Below, in pieces: positions 24,476 through 32,723 of a stretch of 64,000 bases of DNA. Made by a program: the position numbers and the translations under genes. Position 1 is the first letter of the stretch, and every line of letters starts with the position of its first letter. Origin of the DNA: Vreelandella neptunia (GTDB taxonomy: Bacteria; Pseudomonadota; Gammaproteobacteria; Pseudomonadales; Halomonadaceae); the NCBI RefSeq assembly GCF_034479615.1, contig NZ_CP140255.1:4836001-4900000 (forward strand), given 5' to 3'. The notes beneath the pieces were generated by a model. The model was not told the DNA's origin. It was given only the letters and a program-made list of their open reading frames with translations, and made no database searches.

Positions 24476-24837
24476 TTAATTTGTCACTGAAAGAAAATAT
24501 CGTTATAACTAATATAATTGATAGTGCTAATTCTAATAAAAACCATTTCAAAATGCGCCTTATTGGGATATGGCCATAACAGTTATTCACTTATTATCCC
24601 TTCCAAAGGATGTCTGTTTATTTTTAGATGACCTTATTGTGGCTTCTGAACCTTTTTTTGGTATAGGAAATTTTTTGGTTTGACTTTTTTTAAAAATAGT
24701 TTTTTCTAACAATAAAAGTATTATTTATATCAAGTAGCATTGGCCATGAATCTACTTAGAGTCAGTAAATGGTTATTGATAGGGATATTAATATTTATAT
24801 ATAATTCAATTATTTAAAAAATAAATAGAATTTTACT
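24476..24837. other. AT-rich non-coding stretch upstream of the curlin genes
   Basis: About 360 bp with very low GC, many A and T runs and no open frame worth reporting. It presumably holds the promoter and binding sites (CsgD, H-NS- or IHF-like) for the curlin subunit genes, but I could not single out a convincing -35/-10 pair. Confidence 0.4.
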
Positions 24838-24867
24838 TTAAAAAAAGGCCATGCTTTAGCATGACCT
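24836..24867 (-). terminator. Terminator of the csgDEFG operon
   Basis: On the minus strand AAGGTCATGC, TAAA loop, GCATGGCCTT is followed by a run of T residues (about 24846-24838). One G-T wobble interrupts the stem. It lies about 70 bp after the csgG stop and separates csgDEFG from the subunit genes. Confidence 0.85.
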
Positions 24868-24934
24868 TGAAGGTTCCCTTGATTGATGTGGCTGAGTTAT
24901 ACAGCAGTAGTTATATCAAGTTATATTTTATTAG

Positions 24935-25765
24935 TTATAGCTGCGGTATTGGGGCGTTAATGTAATCAGACAATATCGTTTCATCGAAATTTATATTGTT
25001 AGGTAGGTTCCACAGTCGATTTTCCACCCCTTGTGCGATCAAATGAATGACCGAAGACTCGATGGCAGACATCACCGCCATTTGTACGGGCTCGTTGGTC
25101 GTAATGCCAGCTTCTGCTTCAAGTAGCCTACTGAAGTCGATGAAACGGTATACACCGGCTCTTAATTCTTTGGAATAGATAGTTTTGGTAGTGGTAACGT
25201 TTGCCAGTACTTCACCAGTCGAAATTTCTACCGCTCTAAGATTCACAGTAACCTGATCGACTTGGTATTGGCCTGATGCACCGATCCCGAAGTACTCCAC
25301 GCCAGCACCACCGGTACGTACGTTGGATTCATAGGCGATAATACCGCCTTCCAGCATTACGGAAGCCGCTCTAAGTGAAGGCAGCGTATCAGGTTGACCA
25401 AAGCGTTCAAATTCTGCTCGGATGATACGCCGCTCAGTGAGCAGGTTTTGCAACCCAACACGCTCAAGTGGGATAAACCAACCTGAGTCTGCAAGTGCCC
25501 CGGTCAGCATTGCTGCTGCCCCTTGTGTGACTGCCGTGGAAAAGGTACTGGCCGGTGCCGGTCGATACTGGCCTGTCTGGTCTCGGAAATCATATACCGA
25601 AACAAAGATACGACCGGCGGGAGGCGGCAGCGACACAAGGTCTTGGTATGCAGCACCTCTAGGAGTAAGCGTAGGAGGGGCACCTTCTAGATTTTCCGAG
25701 GTAGCAACGGTGCCAGCACAGCCACTTAGCCAAACTGCCATTATTCCAACAAGTAAGATTCTCAT
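24935..25765 (-). CDS. csgG: Curli secretion channel lipoprotein CsgG
   Basis: The 276-residue protein has a lipobox WLSGC (cysteine 16). It follows E. coli CsgG by eye along its length: GRIFVSVYDFRDQTGQYRPAPASTFSTAV, GWFIPLERVGLQNLLTERRIIRA, YESNVRTGGAGVEYFGIGASGQYQ and YRFIDFSRLLEAE. CsgG forms the nonameric outer-membrane pore exporting curlin. It ends the csgDEFG operon. Confidence 0.97.
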   Translation of the reverse strand: MRILLVGIMAVWLSGCAGTVATSENLEGAPPTLTPRGAAYQDLVSLPPPAGRIFVSVYDFRDQTGQYRPAPASTFSTAVTQGAAAMLTGALADSGWFIPLERVGLQNLLTERRIIRAEFERFGQPDTLPSLRAASVMLEGGIIAYESNVRTGGAGVEYFGIGASGQYQVDQVTVNLRAVEISTGEVLANVTTTKTIYSKELRAGVYRFIDFSRLLEAEAGITTNEPVQMAVMSAIESSVIHLIAQGVENRLWNLPNNINFDETILSDYINAPIPQL

Positions 25766-25822
25766 GATTGTTCCCTTGTTTTATTGCGTCTTAATTTTTA
25801 AGCATGAGTACAACAATTTGAC

Positions 25823-26251
25823 TTAAGGATTGAATAAACCGCCGACGTTAATAGTGGTAACGTCGCCGGTAACTTTATCTACCACTTGAACGGTCAGTTG
25901 CCCCCCGTTATCCCTTACCACGACACCAAACTCATCGCTATCAAAGCTGCCTTCACCTACATCGCCATTCCCTACATCGCTAATAAGTTGGGAAATAAGT
26001 CGGCTTTCAAGGCTCTGAATCAAACGTGCTGTTGAAGACAATGGTTCGGATCGTCGAGCATTAGGATCTGTATTGGTATCCTGAGACTGGGCCTTACTCA
26101 GTAGATAACTACCTACGAAAGGATCACCACCGAATGAGGGATTAATGGGTTGGTAGACGAGGTCTCCGGCAAAGGCCGAAAGTGATAGTGCGCTTAACAG
26201 TGAGGTTGCGGCCAGCAACTTTACTGATGGACGTAAACGATTTGTTTTCAT
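25823..26251 (-). CDS. csgF: Curli assembly protein CsgF
   Basis: The 142-residue protein has a signal peptide ending SLSAFAG (about residue 29). The mature start DLVYQPINPSFGGDPFVGSYLLSKAQSQ matches the CsgF segment that inserts into the CsgG pore. CsgF couples secretion to nucleation at the surface. Its ATG overlaps the csgE stop (TAATG). Confidence 0.95.
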   Translation of the reverse strand: MKTNRLRPSVKLLAATSLLSALSLSAFAGDLVYQPINPSFGGDPFVGSYLLSKAQSQDTNTDPNARRSEPLSSTARLIQSLESRLISQLISDVGNGDVGEGSFDSDEFGVVVRDNGGQLTVQVVDKVTGDVTTINVGGLFNP

Positions 26252-26772
26252 TAGTTTAACTCCTCTTTTCCCAGGTCTTTGTCAGAGGTAAGCGCAGAGG
26301 CTAGCTGTTGGCGTAGCAGCGCTTCTTCGACGGTTTGCACGGCTTCCCCAGCGGCACGATCAGCTTCATTGATCCTGGGGGAGAGCTGTGTACGGAAATA
26401 CATACGGTTACCTTCCATCACCCATACTTGGCTTCCCCATCGTGCATCGGGGCGCTCTTTAATAGTGATGGTGGCATTGCCGATAATCAGGTTATCCATT
26501 GCCCGCTGGCTAAAGGCTCGGTAGAAGGTTTTACCGGCCATGGTGATTGTTCTATCTACCATGACGCCAGTTAGCTCACTTCCTCCGTTAGTGCTGCCTT
26601 GCACTTCAGGCCCATCAGGACTGGAGAGCTGATTAATAGCGTCAATCGCTTCTTGTTCGTTGGCAGGTAATGCATCGGTTGGGTTTGCTGGTTCGTTAGC
26701 TAATGCTAAAGATGACCCGATCCATACCGCCATTAAGAAAACATTGATGGATAAACGGTTCATTGATGACAT
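26251..26772 (-). CDS. csgE: Curli secretion specificity factor CsgE
   Basis: The 173-residue protein has an N-terminal signal peptide (VFLMAVWIGSSLALA), then a spacer of about 45 residues longer than in E. coli, then the conserved CsgE domain: GVMVDRTITMAGKTFYRAFSQ, ERPDARWGSQVWV and EEALLRQQLASAL. CsgE caps the CsgG channel from the periplasm. It lies between csgD and csgF. Confidence 0.94.
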   Translation of the reverse strand: MSSMNRLSINVFLMAVWIGSSLALANEPANPTDALPANEQEAIDAINQLSSPDGPEVQGSTNGGSELTGVMVDRTITMAGKTFYRAFSQRAMDNLIIGNATITIKERPDARWGSQVWVMEGNRMYFRTQLSPRINEADRAAGEAVQTVEEALLRQQLASALTSDKDLGKEELN

Positions 26773-26790
26773 GACAGTTACCCTTGCGCA

Positions 26791-27489
26791 TTAGCGCGAA
26801 CGATGTCGTTGAAGACTGCGTGCGGCCTCAATATTGGGCAGAATTGGGCCCAGATTCTGATGAATCCAATTGAGCGCTTGAATGCGGTTGTGAACGTTAA
26901 TTTTGCGAAAAATGTTGTAAAGGTGTGACTTAACGGTGTGTTCACTAACAAACAGTTTTTCGGCAATTTGTTGATTTGAAGAGCCTGCGCTAAGTAGGGA
27001 AATAATTTCCATTTCTCGGTTAGTGAGTCCGCAGGCTGGGCGAAAGGCATTACTCTGGTATTTGCGATAGAACAGAATCAAACGCGCCATCAAATCCCGT
27101 GACATCCACAGCTCTCCTTCGAGTAGCGCGGTTATGCCTTTACAGATGACCTCAAGGCTTTCATTACGATAAAACACGCCTTTTAGCTGTGCGCATGAAA
27201 GCGCTTCAAGGGCGTGATCCATATCGTGAATGTTAAAGGCGGCCAGGGGAGTTTTAGTGAGTGCATCGGGTAACTTATCTTGCCATTCGGGCAGTGCATC
27301 AATGCCTATATGATCACTATCGATAAGAATCAACATGTTGCCGGAAGCAGAAATGGGTAGCGCCGCGTGGGGAGAATGGATACTAATTTGGCAACCGGTG
27401 TGCTTGTTCAAGTATTCAGCGAACAGCTGGACTTGGGGACTTTTTTCGGTAACGACATACACCGTTCCGGTAGACTTTTCCTGCGACAT
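26791..27489 (-). CDS. csgD: LuxR-family curli regulator CsgD
   Basis: Start chosen at ATG 27489 (232 residues, close to E. coli CsgD at 216), with GAGGG upstream; the open frame extends 65 codons further through AT-rich leader and is probably non-coding there. The C-terminal LuxR helix-turn-helix reads LTNREMEIISLLSAGSSNQQ then IAEKLFVSEHTVKSHLYNIF. The N-terminal receiver-like domain lacks an obvious phosphorylation site. It heads csgDEFG and should activate the curlin genes. Confidence 0.9.
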   Translation of the reverse strand: MSQEKSTGTVYVVTEKSPQVQLFAEYLNKHTGCQISIHSPHAALPISASGNMLILIDSDHIGIDALPEWQDKLPDALTKTPLAAFNIHDMDHALEALSCAQLKGVFYRNESLEVICKGITALLEGELWMSRDLMARLILFYRKYQSNAFRPACGLTNREMEIISLLSAGSSNQQIAEKLFVSEHTVKSHLYNIFRKINVHNRIQALNWIHQNLGPILPNIEAARSLQRHRSR

Positions 27490-27759
27490 TGGGGTGCCCT
27501 CGTGGAAAGAAAGAGTGAGCGGGTAGCAAGAGAAGTGTTGACCATAAGATGCTTTTCGTAAAGTTTTGTTACTAATTATTTTGCTTGTATTAAGGCTTAT
27601 ATTTTCTTTTATAAAATTTATCTTTATAAAACAACTACTTGTTAAGGATAATGAGTTTTTGTAGTTATTTATCATTAGATACATTTGATAACATTTTGCT
27701 GGCTTTTGATACGATCTTTGAGCGCGTAAACTGATGCTCTACTGTTAGGAGTACATACC

Positions 27760-28368
27760 ATGGCCGCCGTCAATACCCTTGTTCTTGCCAGTGGCAATGC
27801 AGGAAAATTAAGAGAATTCAATCAATTACTTTCCCCTTTGGGTTTCGATGTTCGACCCCAGGCGGATTTTGGTGTCACTGATGTGGAAGAGACAGGGCTA
27901 ACCTTCGTCGAAAATGCACTGTTAAAAGCGCGTGAAGCGAGCCTCATCAGTGGATTGCCGGCATTAGCTGACGATTCTGGGCTTGAAGTAGATGCACTCA
28001 ATGGTGCGCCCGGGATCTATTCCGCTCGGTATGGCGGTGAGCCGAGAAGCGACGAGAAAAATAACCAGACGTTGTTAACCGCATTAAGTGACTGTGCGGA
28101 AGGCCAGCGGAGTGGACGTTACTGGTGCGTGCTAGTTTATTTACGCCACCCGAAAGACCCGGTGCCTGTCATTGTGCAGCGAAGTTGGGAAGGCGAGATT
28201 CTTGCTCATCCTCGGGGAAAGGAAGGATTCGGCTATGATCCGCTTTTCTGGTTACCCGATCAGGGTATGAGCGTTGCCGAGCTGCCCAGCGAAAGCAAAA
28301 ATCGCCTTAGCCATCGTGGTCGCGCGTTGCAGGGGTTAGTGGAGCTGCTGAAGGTGGCGCATGGCTGA
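27760..28368 (+). CDS. rdgB: dITP/XTP pyrophosphatase (RdgB/HAM1 family)
   Basis: The 202-residue enzyme opens LVLASGNAGKLREFNQLL and has ETGLTFVENALLKAR, LADDSGLEVDALNGAPGIYSARY and GFGYDPLFWLP, all typical of the family. It hydrolyses non-canonical purine nucleotides to keep them out of DNA. A GGAG site precedes the ATG. It overlaps hemW by 8 bp, a common pairing. Confidence 0.97.
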   Translation: MAAVNTLVLASGNAGKLREFNQLLSPLGFDVRPQADFGVTDVEETGLTFVENALLKAREASLISGLPALADDSGLEVDALNGAPGIYSARYGGEPRSDEKNNQTLLTALSDCAEGQRSGRYWCVLVYLRHPKDPVPVIVQRSWEGEILAHPRGKEGFGYDPLFWLPDQGMSVAELPSESKNRLSHRGRALQGLVELLKVAHG

Positions 28369-29545
28369 TACGCTGCCGCCACTCTCTCTCTATATCCACA
28401 CGCCCTGGTGTGTCCGTAAATGCCCATATTGTGATTTCAATTCTCATGAGCCGGGCACGCACGGTTTTACACCGCGGGATTTACCTGAAGCCGCCTATTT
28501 AGATGCGCTGTTACAAGATTTGGATAACGATCTTAATCTGGTGGCTGGCCGTGAAATTCACACGATCTTTATTGGCGGTGGGACACCCAGCCTACTGTCG
28601 CCAGCGTTTTACGAACAATTATTGAAACAGATCGAAGCCCGTTTACCCTTCGCGGATGGTATTGAGATTACCTTAGAGGCGAACCCAGGAACCACTGAGC
28701 AAGAGCGTTTCATTGGTTACCGGAAAGCAGGGATTAACCGTCTCTCGCTGGGTATTCAAAGTTTTCAGCCCGATCAACTGCATGCACTGGGGCGAATTCA
28801 TAGCGGTGATGAAGCGATTACTGCGGTGACGCAGGCTCGCCAGGCAGGTTTTAGCAACATTAATATTGACCTTATGCACGGCTTGCCTGATCAAACGCCT
28901 CAATTGGCACTGGATGATATTAACCAAGCGCTGGCGTTGGCACCTGAACATCTCTCCTGGTATCAGTTGACCCTTGAGCCTAATACCGCTTTTCACTCTC
29001 ACCCGCCGGTGCTGCCTGAAGAGGAGGCGCTTTGGGATATTCAGGACACGGGACATCAGCTTTTAGAGAAGGCGGGGTTTAAACGCTACGAGATTTCGGC
29101 TTACGCAGCCGCTGATCATCAGAGCCGCCATAACCTTAATTACTGGCAGTTTGGTGATTACCTCGGGATTGGTGCGGGTGCCCATGGCAAGCTTAGCCGT
29201 ATTGACCCAAATGGGGAGTGGTACATTGAGCGGCGCTGGAAAACTCGCCAGCCGGACGCATATTTAAAGCGCACGGGTGACCTGCGTGGCTTTATAGCCG
29301 GTAAGCAGCTTATAAAAGCGGATGAGCTGCCGTTAGAGTTTGCCATGAACGCTTTACGGCTCACCGACGGGGTGTCACTTGAGACATGGAGAGCTAACAC
29401 TGGGCAGCCAAATGCTATGTTACTGGCGCGTTTACAATCCGCCGAGAAAAAAGGACTTTTGATGCAAATGCCTGAAAAGCTGCGTGCATCGCCTCAAGGT
29501 CTATTATTCTTGAATGAGTTGCTAGCCTTGATCAGTGATGATTGA
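28361..29545 (+). CDS. hemW: Heme chaperone HemW (radical SAM)
   Basis: The 394-residue protein has the radical SAM cysteines C17-x3-C21-x2-C24 in WCVRKCPYCDFN, followed by IFIGGGTPSLL and ITLEANPGT. The C-terminal HemN-like domain is complete. HemW resembles coproporphyrinogen dehydrogenase but acts in heme delivery. It is translationally coupled to rdgB. Confidence 0.95.
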   Translation: MADTLPPLSLYIHTPWCVRKCPYCDFNSHEPGTHGFTPRDLPEAAYLDALLQDLDNDLNLVAGREIHTIFIGGGTPSLLSPAFYEQLLKQIEARLPFADGIEITLEANPGTTEQERFIGYRKAGINRLSLGIQSFQPDQLHALGRIHSGDEAITAVTQARQAGFSNINIDLMHGLPDQTPQLALDDINQALALAPEHLSWYQLTLEPNTAFHSHPPVLPEEEALWDIQDTGHQLLEKAGFKRYEISAYAAADHQSRHNLNYWQFGDYLGIGAGAHGKLSRIDPNGEWYIERRWKTRQPDAYLKRTGDLRGFIAGKQLIKADELPLEFAMNALRLTDGVSLETWRANTGQPNAMLLARLQSAEKKGLLMQMPEKLRASPQGLLFLNELLALISDD

Positions 29546-29591
29546 TTAGCGATGAATATAAAGATGTCTCGAACATAACAAGGAGTGAGTG

Positions 29592-30266
29592 ATGCGAATT
29601 TCTAGACTACTGACACCGTTGGCGGCTGCTATTCTACTGGCCGGTTGTGCTACATCGGATCCTTACGGTGGCCAAACGCAGCGCTCTAGCACCGCGATGG
29701 GTACCGGGATTGGTGCCGCCGTTGGTGCCGCTGCTGGGGCACTTTCTGGCGATGGTAGTACCAGCCGCCGGGATCGTGCGTTAATTGGTGCGGCTGTGGG
29801 CGCGGCGGCGGGCGCCGGTATTGGTGTCTACATGGATCGCCAAGAGCAGCAACTGCGTGAAAACCTGCAAGGGTCACGTATTGAGATTGATCGTCGTGGT
29901 GACGATATCGTGCTCAATATGCCCAGCGGCGTTACCTTTGGCTTTGACTCTGCTGAGTTGACTAGTGAAGCGCGTGGTTCACTCAATGAAGTGGCTAATG
30001 TACTTTCCCAGTACCAGGATACCCGCGTTAGTATCGCTGGCCACACTGACAGTACCGGTGATGCGAGCTATAACCAGCGTCTATCTGAGCGTCGTGCCCA
30101 AGCCGTGGCCAGCTACTTGTCTCAGAACGGCGTTTCATCCATGCGCCTGAATACTTCTGGTTACGGTGCTACTCGGCCAGTCGCCAGCAACGACAATGAG
30201 CAGGGCCGTGCTCAAAACCGTCGGGTAGAAATTACCTTAACCCCTACTGGTAACGGCCAGAGCTAA
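29592..30266 (+). CDS. OmpA-family lipoprotein (YiaD-like) with glycine zipper
   Basis: Start at ATG 29592 (224 residues) or GTG one codon earlier, after AAGGAG. The lipobox LLAGC gives a lipidated cysteine near residue 18. A glycine-zipper segment (about 35-80, GTGIGAAVGAAAGAL) precedes an OmpA peptidoglycan-binding domain with IAGHTDSTGDASYNQRLSERRA and NRRVEI. It anchors the outer membrane to peptidoglycan. Confidence 0.9.
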   Translation: MRISRLLTPLAAAILLAGCATSDPYGGQTQRSSTAMGTGIGAAVGAAAGALSGDGSTSRRDRALIGAAVGAAAGAGIGVYMDRQEQQLRENLQGSRIEIDRRGDDIVLNMPSGVTFGFDSAELTSEARGSLNEVANVLSQYQDTRVSIAGHTDSTGDASYNQRLSERRAQAVASYLSQNGVSSMRLNTSGYGATRPVASNDNEQGRAQNRRVEITLTPTGNGQS

Positions 30267-30297
30267 GTAAGCCTCTTAAAGCTGCACATTGCCGCTC

Positions 30298-30330
30298 AAA
30301 GCCCGCTATGCTTCTATAGCGGGCTTTTTT
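30298..30330 (+). terminator. Intrinsic terminator after the OmpA-family gene
   Basis: AAAGCCCGCTAT (30298-30309) pairs with ATAGCGGGCTTT (30316-30327); T residues run to 30330. It is a strong terminator on the plus strand, 32 bp after the stop. Confidence 0.9.
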
Positions 30331-30353
30331 CGTTCACCTGTTTACGAGCTACC

Positions 30354-31199
30354 ATGCTGTCCTACCAACACGCCTACCATGCCGGTAATTTTGCCGATGC
30401 ACATAAGCATCTCACGCTTTACGCCGTCACTGATTATCTATTACGTAAAAAAACATCTATTACATATATAGACACACATGCCGGTAGAGGGCTTTATCCA
30501 TTAGCCACCAAAGAGACCCAGCGACTACAAGAGTACCGTGAGGGCATCTGGCCACTGTGGCAGAAGCGTGAACAGCTAACCGACGCGCTACTGAGTAGCT
30601 GGTTAAAAACTATTGTTGGGGCTCAGCCAGATCGTAATGAATTGACCCTCTACCCAGGCTCGCCCTGGTGGCTGAGCCAGCCGCTGCGCGAGCAAGACCG
30701 GCTGTGCCTGTTTGAGCTGCACCCCGGCGAACACCAGCACTTAAATAGCCAGGCGTTCCCTGTCCAGGCCAAGCGCGTGTATGGCGACGGGCTAGCAGGG
30801 GTTAGAGCGATGCTACCGGTAGCAACACCCAGAGTATGCGTGCTGATTGACCCAAGCTTTGAACGCAAGGTGGAGTATCAGGAGGTCGCTGATACCGCTA
30901 TCCAGGTGCTGGAAAAGGCTCGCCATGCGGTGATGATGATCTGGTACCCGTTGTTGCCTGCCGGGCATCACCAAATGCTATTGGACGTGCTGCAGGCCAG
31001 CGGAATACGTAAAATATGGCGTAGCGAGCTGCTGCTTCGCGAACCAGAAGAGCAGGCCCGCGGCATGTTCGGTAGCGGTATGCTGGTGATTAATCCGCCC
31101 TGGGGGTTGGATAAACGCCTGGACGCAGCGATGGCAGAAATTACCCCGCTGCTCGGTGCTGATAGTCGCTATCAGGCGGATTGGTGGGTTGGGGAGTAG
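30354..31199 (+). CDS. rlmJ: 23S rRNA (adenine2030-N6)-methyltransferase RlmJ
   Basis: The 281-residue enzyme opens MLSYQHAYHAGNFADAHKHL, diagnostic of the family. YIDTHAGRGLYPL binds SAM and the catalytic motif is in CVLIDPSFERKVEY (DPPF-like, here DPSF). It methylates A2030 of 23S rRNA. It is convergent with mnmE, with an 18-bp gap. Confidence 0.95.
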   Translation: MLSYQHAYHAGNFADAHKHLTLYAVTDYLLRKKTSITYIDTHAGRGLYPLATKETQRLQEYREGIWPLWQKREQLTDALLSSWLKTIVGAQPDRNELTLYPGSPWWLSQPLREQDRLCLFELHPGEHQHLNSQAFPVQAKRVYGDGLAGVRAMLPVATPRVCVLIDPSFERKVEYQEVADTAIQVLEKARHAVMMIWYPLLPAGHHQMLLDVLQASGIRKIWRSELLLREPEEQARGMFGSGMLVINPPWGLDKRLDAAMAEITPLLGADSRYQADWWVGE

Positions 31200-31217
31200 C
31201 TGCTGAAAAAAGTAGCT

Positions 31218-32588
31218 TTATTTACCGATACAAAAACTGCCGAAAATCTCGCCCAGTAAATCATCGGCGCTGAATTCGCCAGTTATCTCGCCTAAGGCCT
31301 GTTGGGCGTCGCGCAAATCTTCCGCCAGCAGTTCGCCTGCGCCATAGCCATCCAACTGAGCGCGGCCGGTATCAAGGGCTGCCATGGCACGGTCTAGGGC
31401 GTCCAGGTGGCGCCGGCGAGCGGAGAAGCGACCCTCAGTGGTGGCGGCAAAGCCCATCACATCCTTCAGATGAGCCTTTAAGTTATCCACACCCGTACCG
31501 GTTTTTGCCGAGAGCCTGACGATTGGCGTGGTTGTGGATAAATCAATACCGGCCGGTTCGGCACTGGTATCGATTTTATTACGTACCAGGGTTAAGCGTG
31601 TCTGGTCGGGCAGGCGAGCGACAAACTCGGGCCAAATGGCCATGGGGTCGGTAGAAGCCGTGGTGCTGGCATCAACGAGTAGCAGCACTCGGTCGGCTTT
31701 CTCTATCTCGGCCCAGGCACGTGCGACACCAATTTTCTCCACCGCATCGGGCGTATCGCGCAATCCTGCGGTGTCGATAATATGCAGCGGCATACCGTCG
31801 ATATGGATATGCTCACGGAGTACGTCCCGGGTCGTCCCCGCGATATCCGTCACAATGGCGGTATCTTGTTCGGTCAGCGCATTTAGCAGGCTCGACTTAC
31901 CCGCATTGGGCCGCCCGGCAATGACCACGCTCATCCCTTCGCGCAGCAGTGCACCTTGGCCTGCTGCCTGGCGTACGTCGCTCAGCGCTTGCTGGACGCT
32001 GCTTAAGTGCTGGGCAACGTGACCGTCGGCAAGAAAGTCGATCTCCTCTTCGGGGAAGTCGATCGCCGCTTCAACGTAGACACGCAGTTCGATCAAGCGC
32101 TCCACCAGCGCAGAGACGCGCTTTGAAAACTCGCCCTGGAGCGAACGCACGGCGTTTTCTGCCGCCGAGCGTGAAGTGGCATCAATGAGGTCAGCAATGG
32201 CTTCTGCTTGGGCCAGGTCGAGTTTATCGTTTAAAAACGCCCGCTCGGAAAACTCTCCTGGCCGCGCCAAACGAGCACCCAAGGCCACACAGCGCTCCAG
32301 CAACATATCCATAATAATTGGGCCACCGTGTCCCTGGAGCTCCAGTACGTCTTCACCGGTAAACGAATGGGGGCCACTGAAGAACAGGGCGATGCCTTCA
32401 TCAATGCTCCCTTCTTCGCCTTGGAAGGGGCCGTAGTGAGCGTATCGCGGGGCAGGGCAATGCCCAACCATGGCTTGAGCGATTTCGCGGCAGGCGGGGC
32501 CGGAGACGCGGATAATACCCACGCCGCCGCGCCCTGGGGGAGTTGCCAGCGCCGCAATGGTGTCAGGCGTGTAGAGGCGTTCGGCCAT
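31218..32588 (-). CDS. mnmE: tRNA modification GTPase MnmE (TrmE)
   Basis: Start chosen at ATG 32588 (456 residues; MAERLYTPDTIAALATPPGR), the family start; the frame is open 20 codons further. The GTPase domain has GRPNAGKSSLLNALT (G1) and the C-terminus carries FCIGK with the conserved cysteine. With MnmG it modifies wobble uridine. It normally lies next to mnmG but here is separated by about 21 kb. Confidence 0.97.
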   Translation of the reverse strand: MAERLYTPDTIAALATPPGRGGVGIIRVSGPACREIAQAMVGHCPAPRYAHYGPFQGEEGSIDEGIALFFSGPHSFTGEDVLELQGHGGPIIMDMLLERCVALGARLARPGEFSERAFLNDKLDLAQAEAIADLIDATSRSAAENAVRSLQGEFSKRVSALVERLIELRVYVEAAIDFPEEEIDFLADGHVAQHLSSVQQALSDVRQAAGQGALLREGMSVVIAGRPNAGKSSLLNALTEQDTAIVTDIAGTTRDVLREHIHIDGMPLHIIDTAGLRDTPDAVEKIGVARAWAEIEKADRVLLLVDASTTASTDPMAIWPEFVARLPDQTRLTLVRNKIDTSAEPAGIDLSTTTPIVRLSAKTGTGVDNLKAHLKDVMGFAATTEGRFSARRRHLDALDRAMAALDTGRAQLDGYGAGELLAEDLRDAQQALGEITGEFSADDLLGEIFGSFCIGK

Positions 32589-32669
32589 GGTGAATCTCTT
32601 AGTCAATTGGCAGTAGTAGTATTTGAACGGTCTAGCATCGGTCAACATAGTTTGGATTTGTCGACCTTA

Positions 32670-32702
32670 AAACGCCAGACCCCCGCTCGGGGCGGGGGTC
32701 TG
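32670..32702 (-). terminator. Terminator of the rpmH-rnpA-yidC transcript
   Basis: CAGACCCCCGC (32676-32686) and GCGGGGGTCTG (32692-32702) form an 11-bp stem, 21 bp after the yidC stop. The following minus-strand sequence GCGTTTTAAGG gives a short T-tract. Some read-through into mnmE is likely. Confidence 0.75.
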
Positions 32703-32723
32703 AAGGGCAATGACAAAGGCAGT

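Noticed and set aside
27490..27684. N-terminal extension of CsgD
   Set aside because: The extra 65 codons are AT-rich leader sequence without family similarity; the ATG at 27489 has a ribosome-binding site and gives a normal CsgD length.
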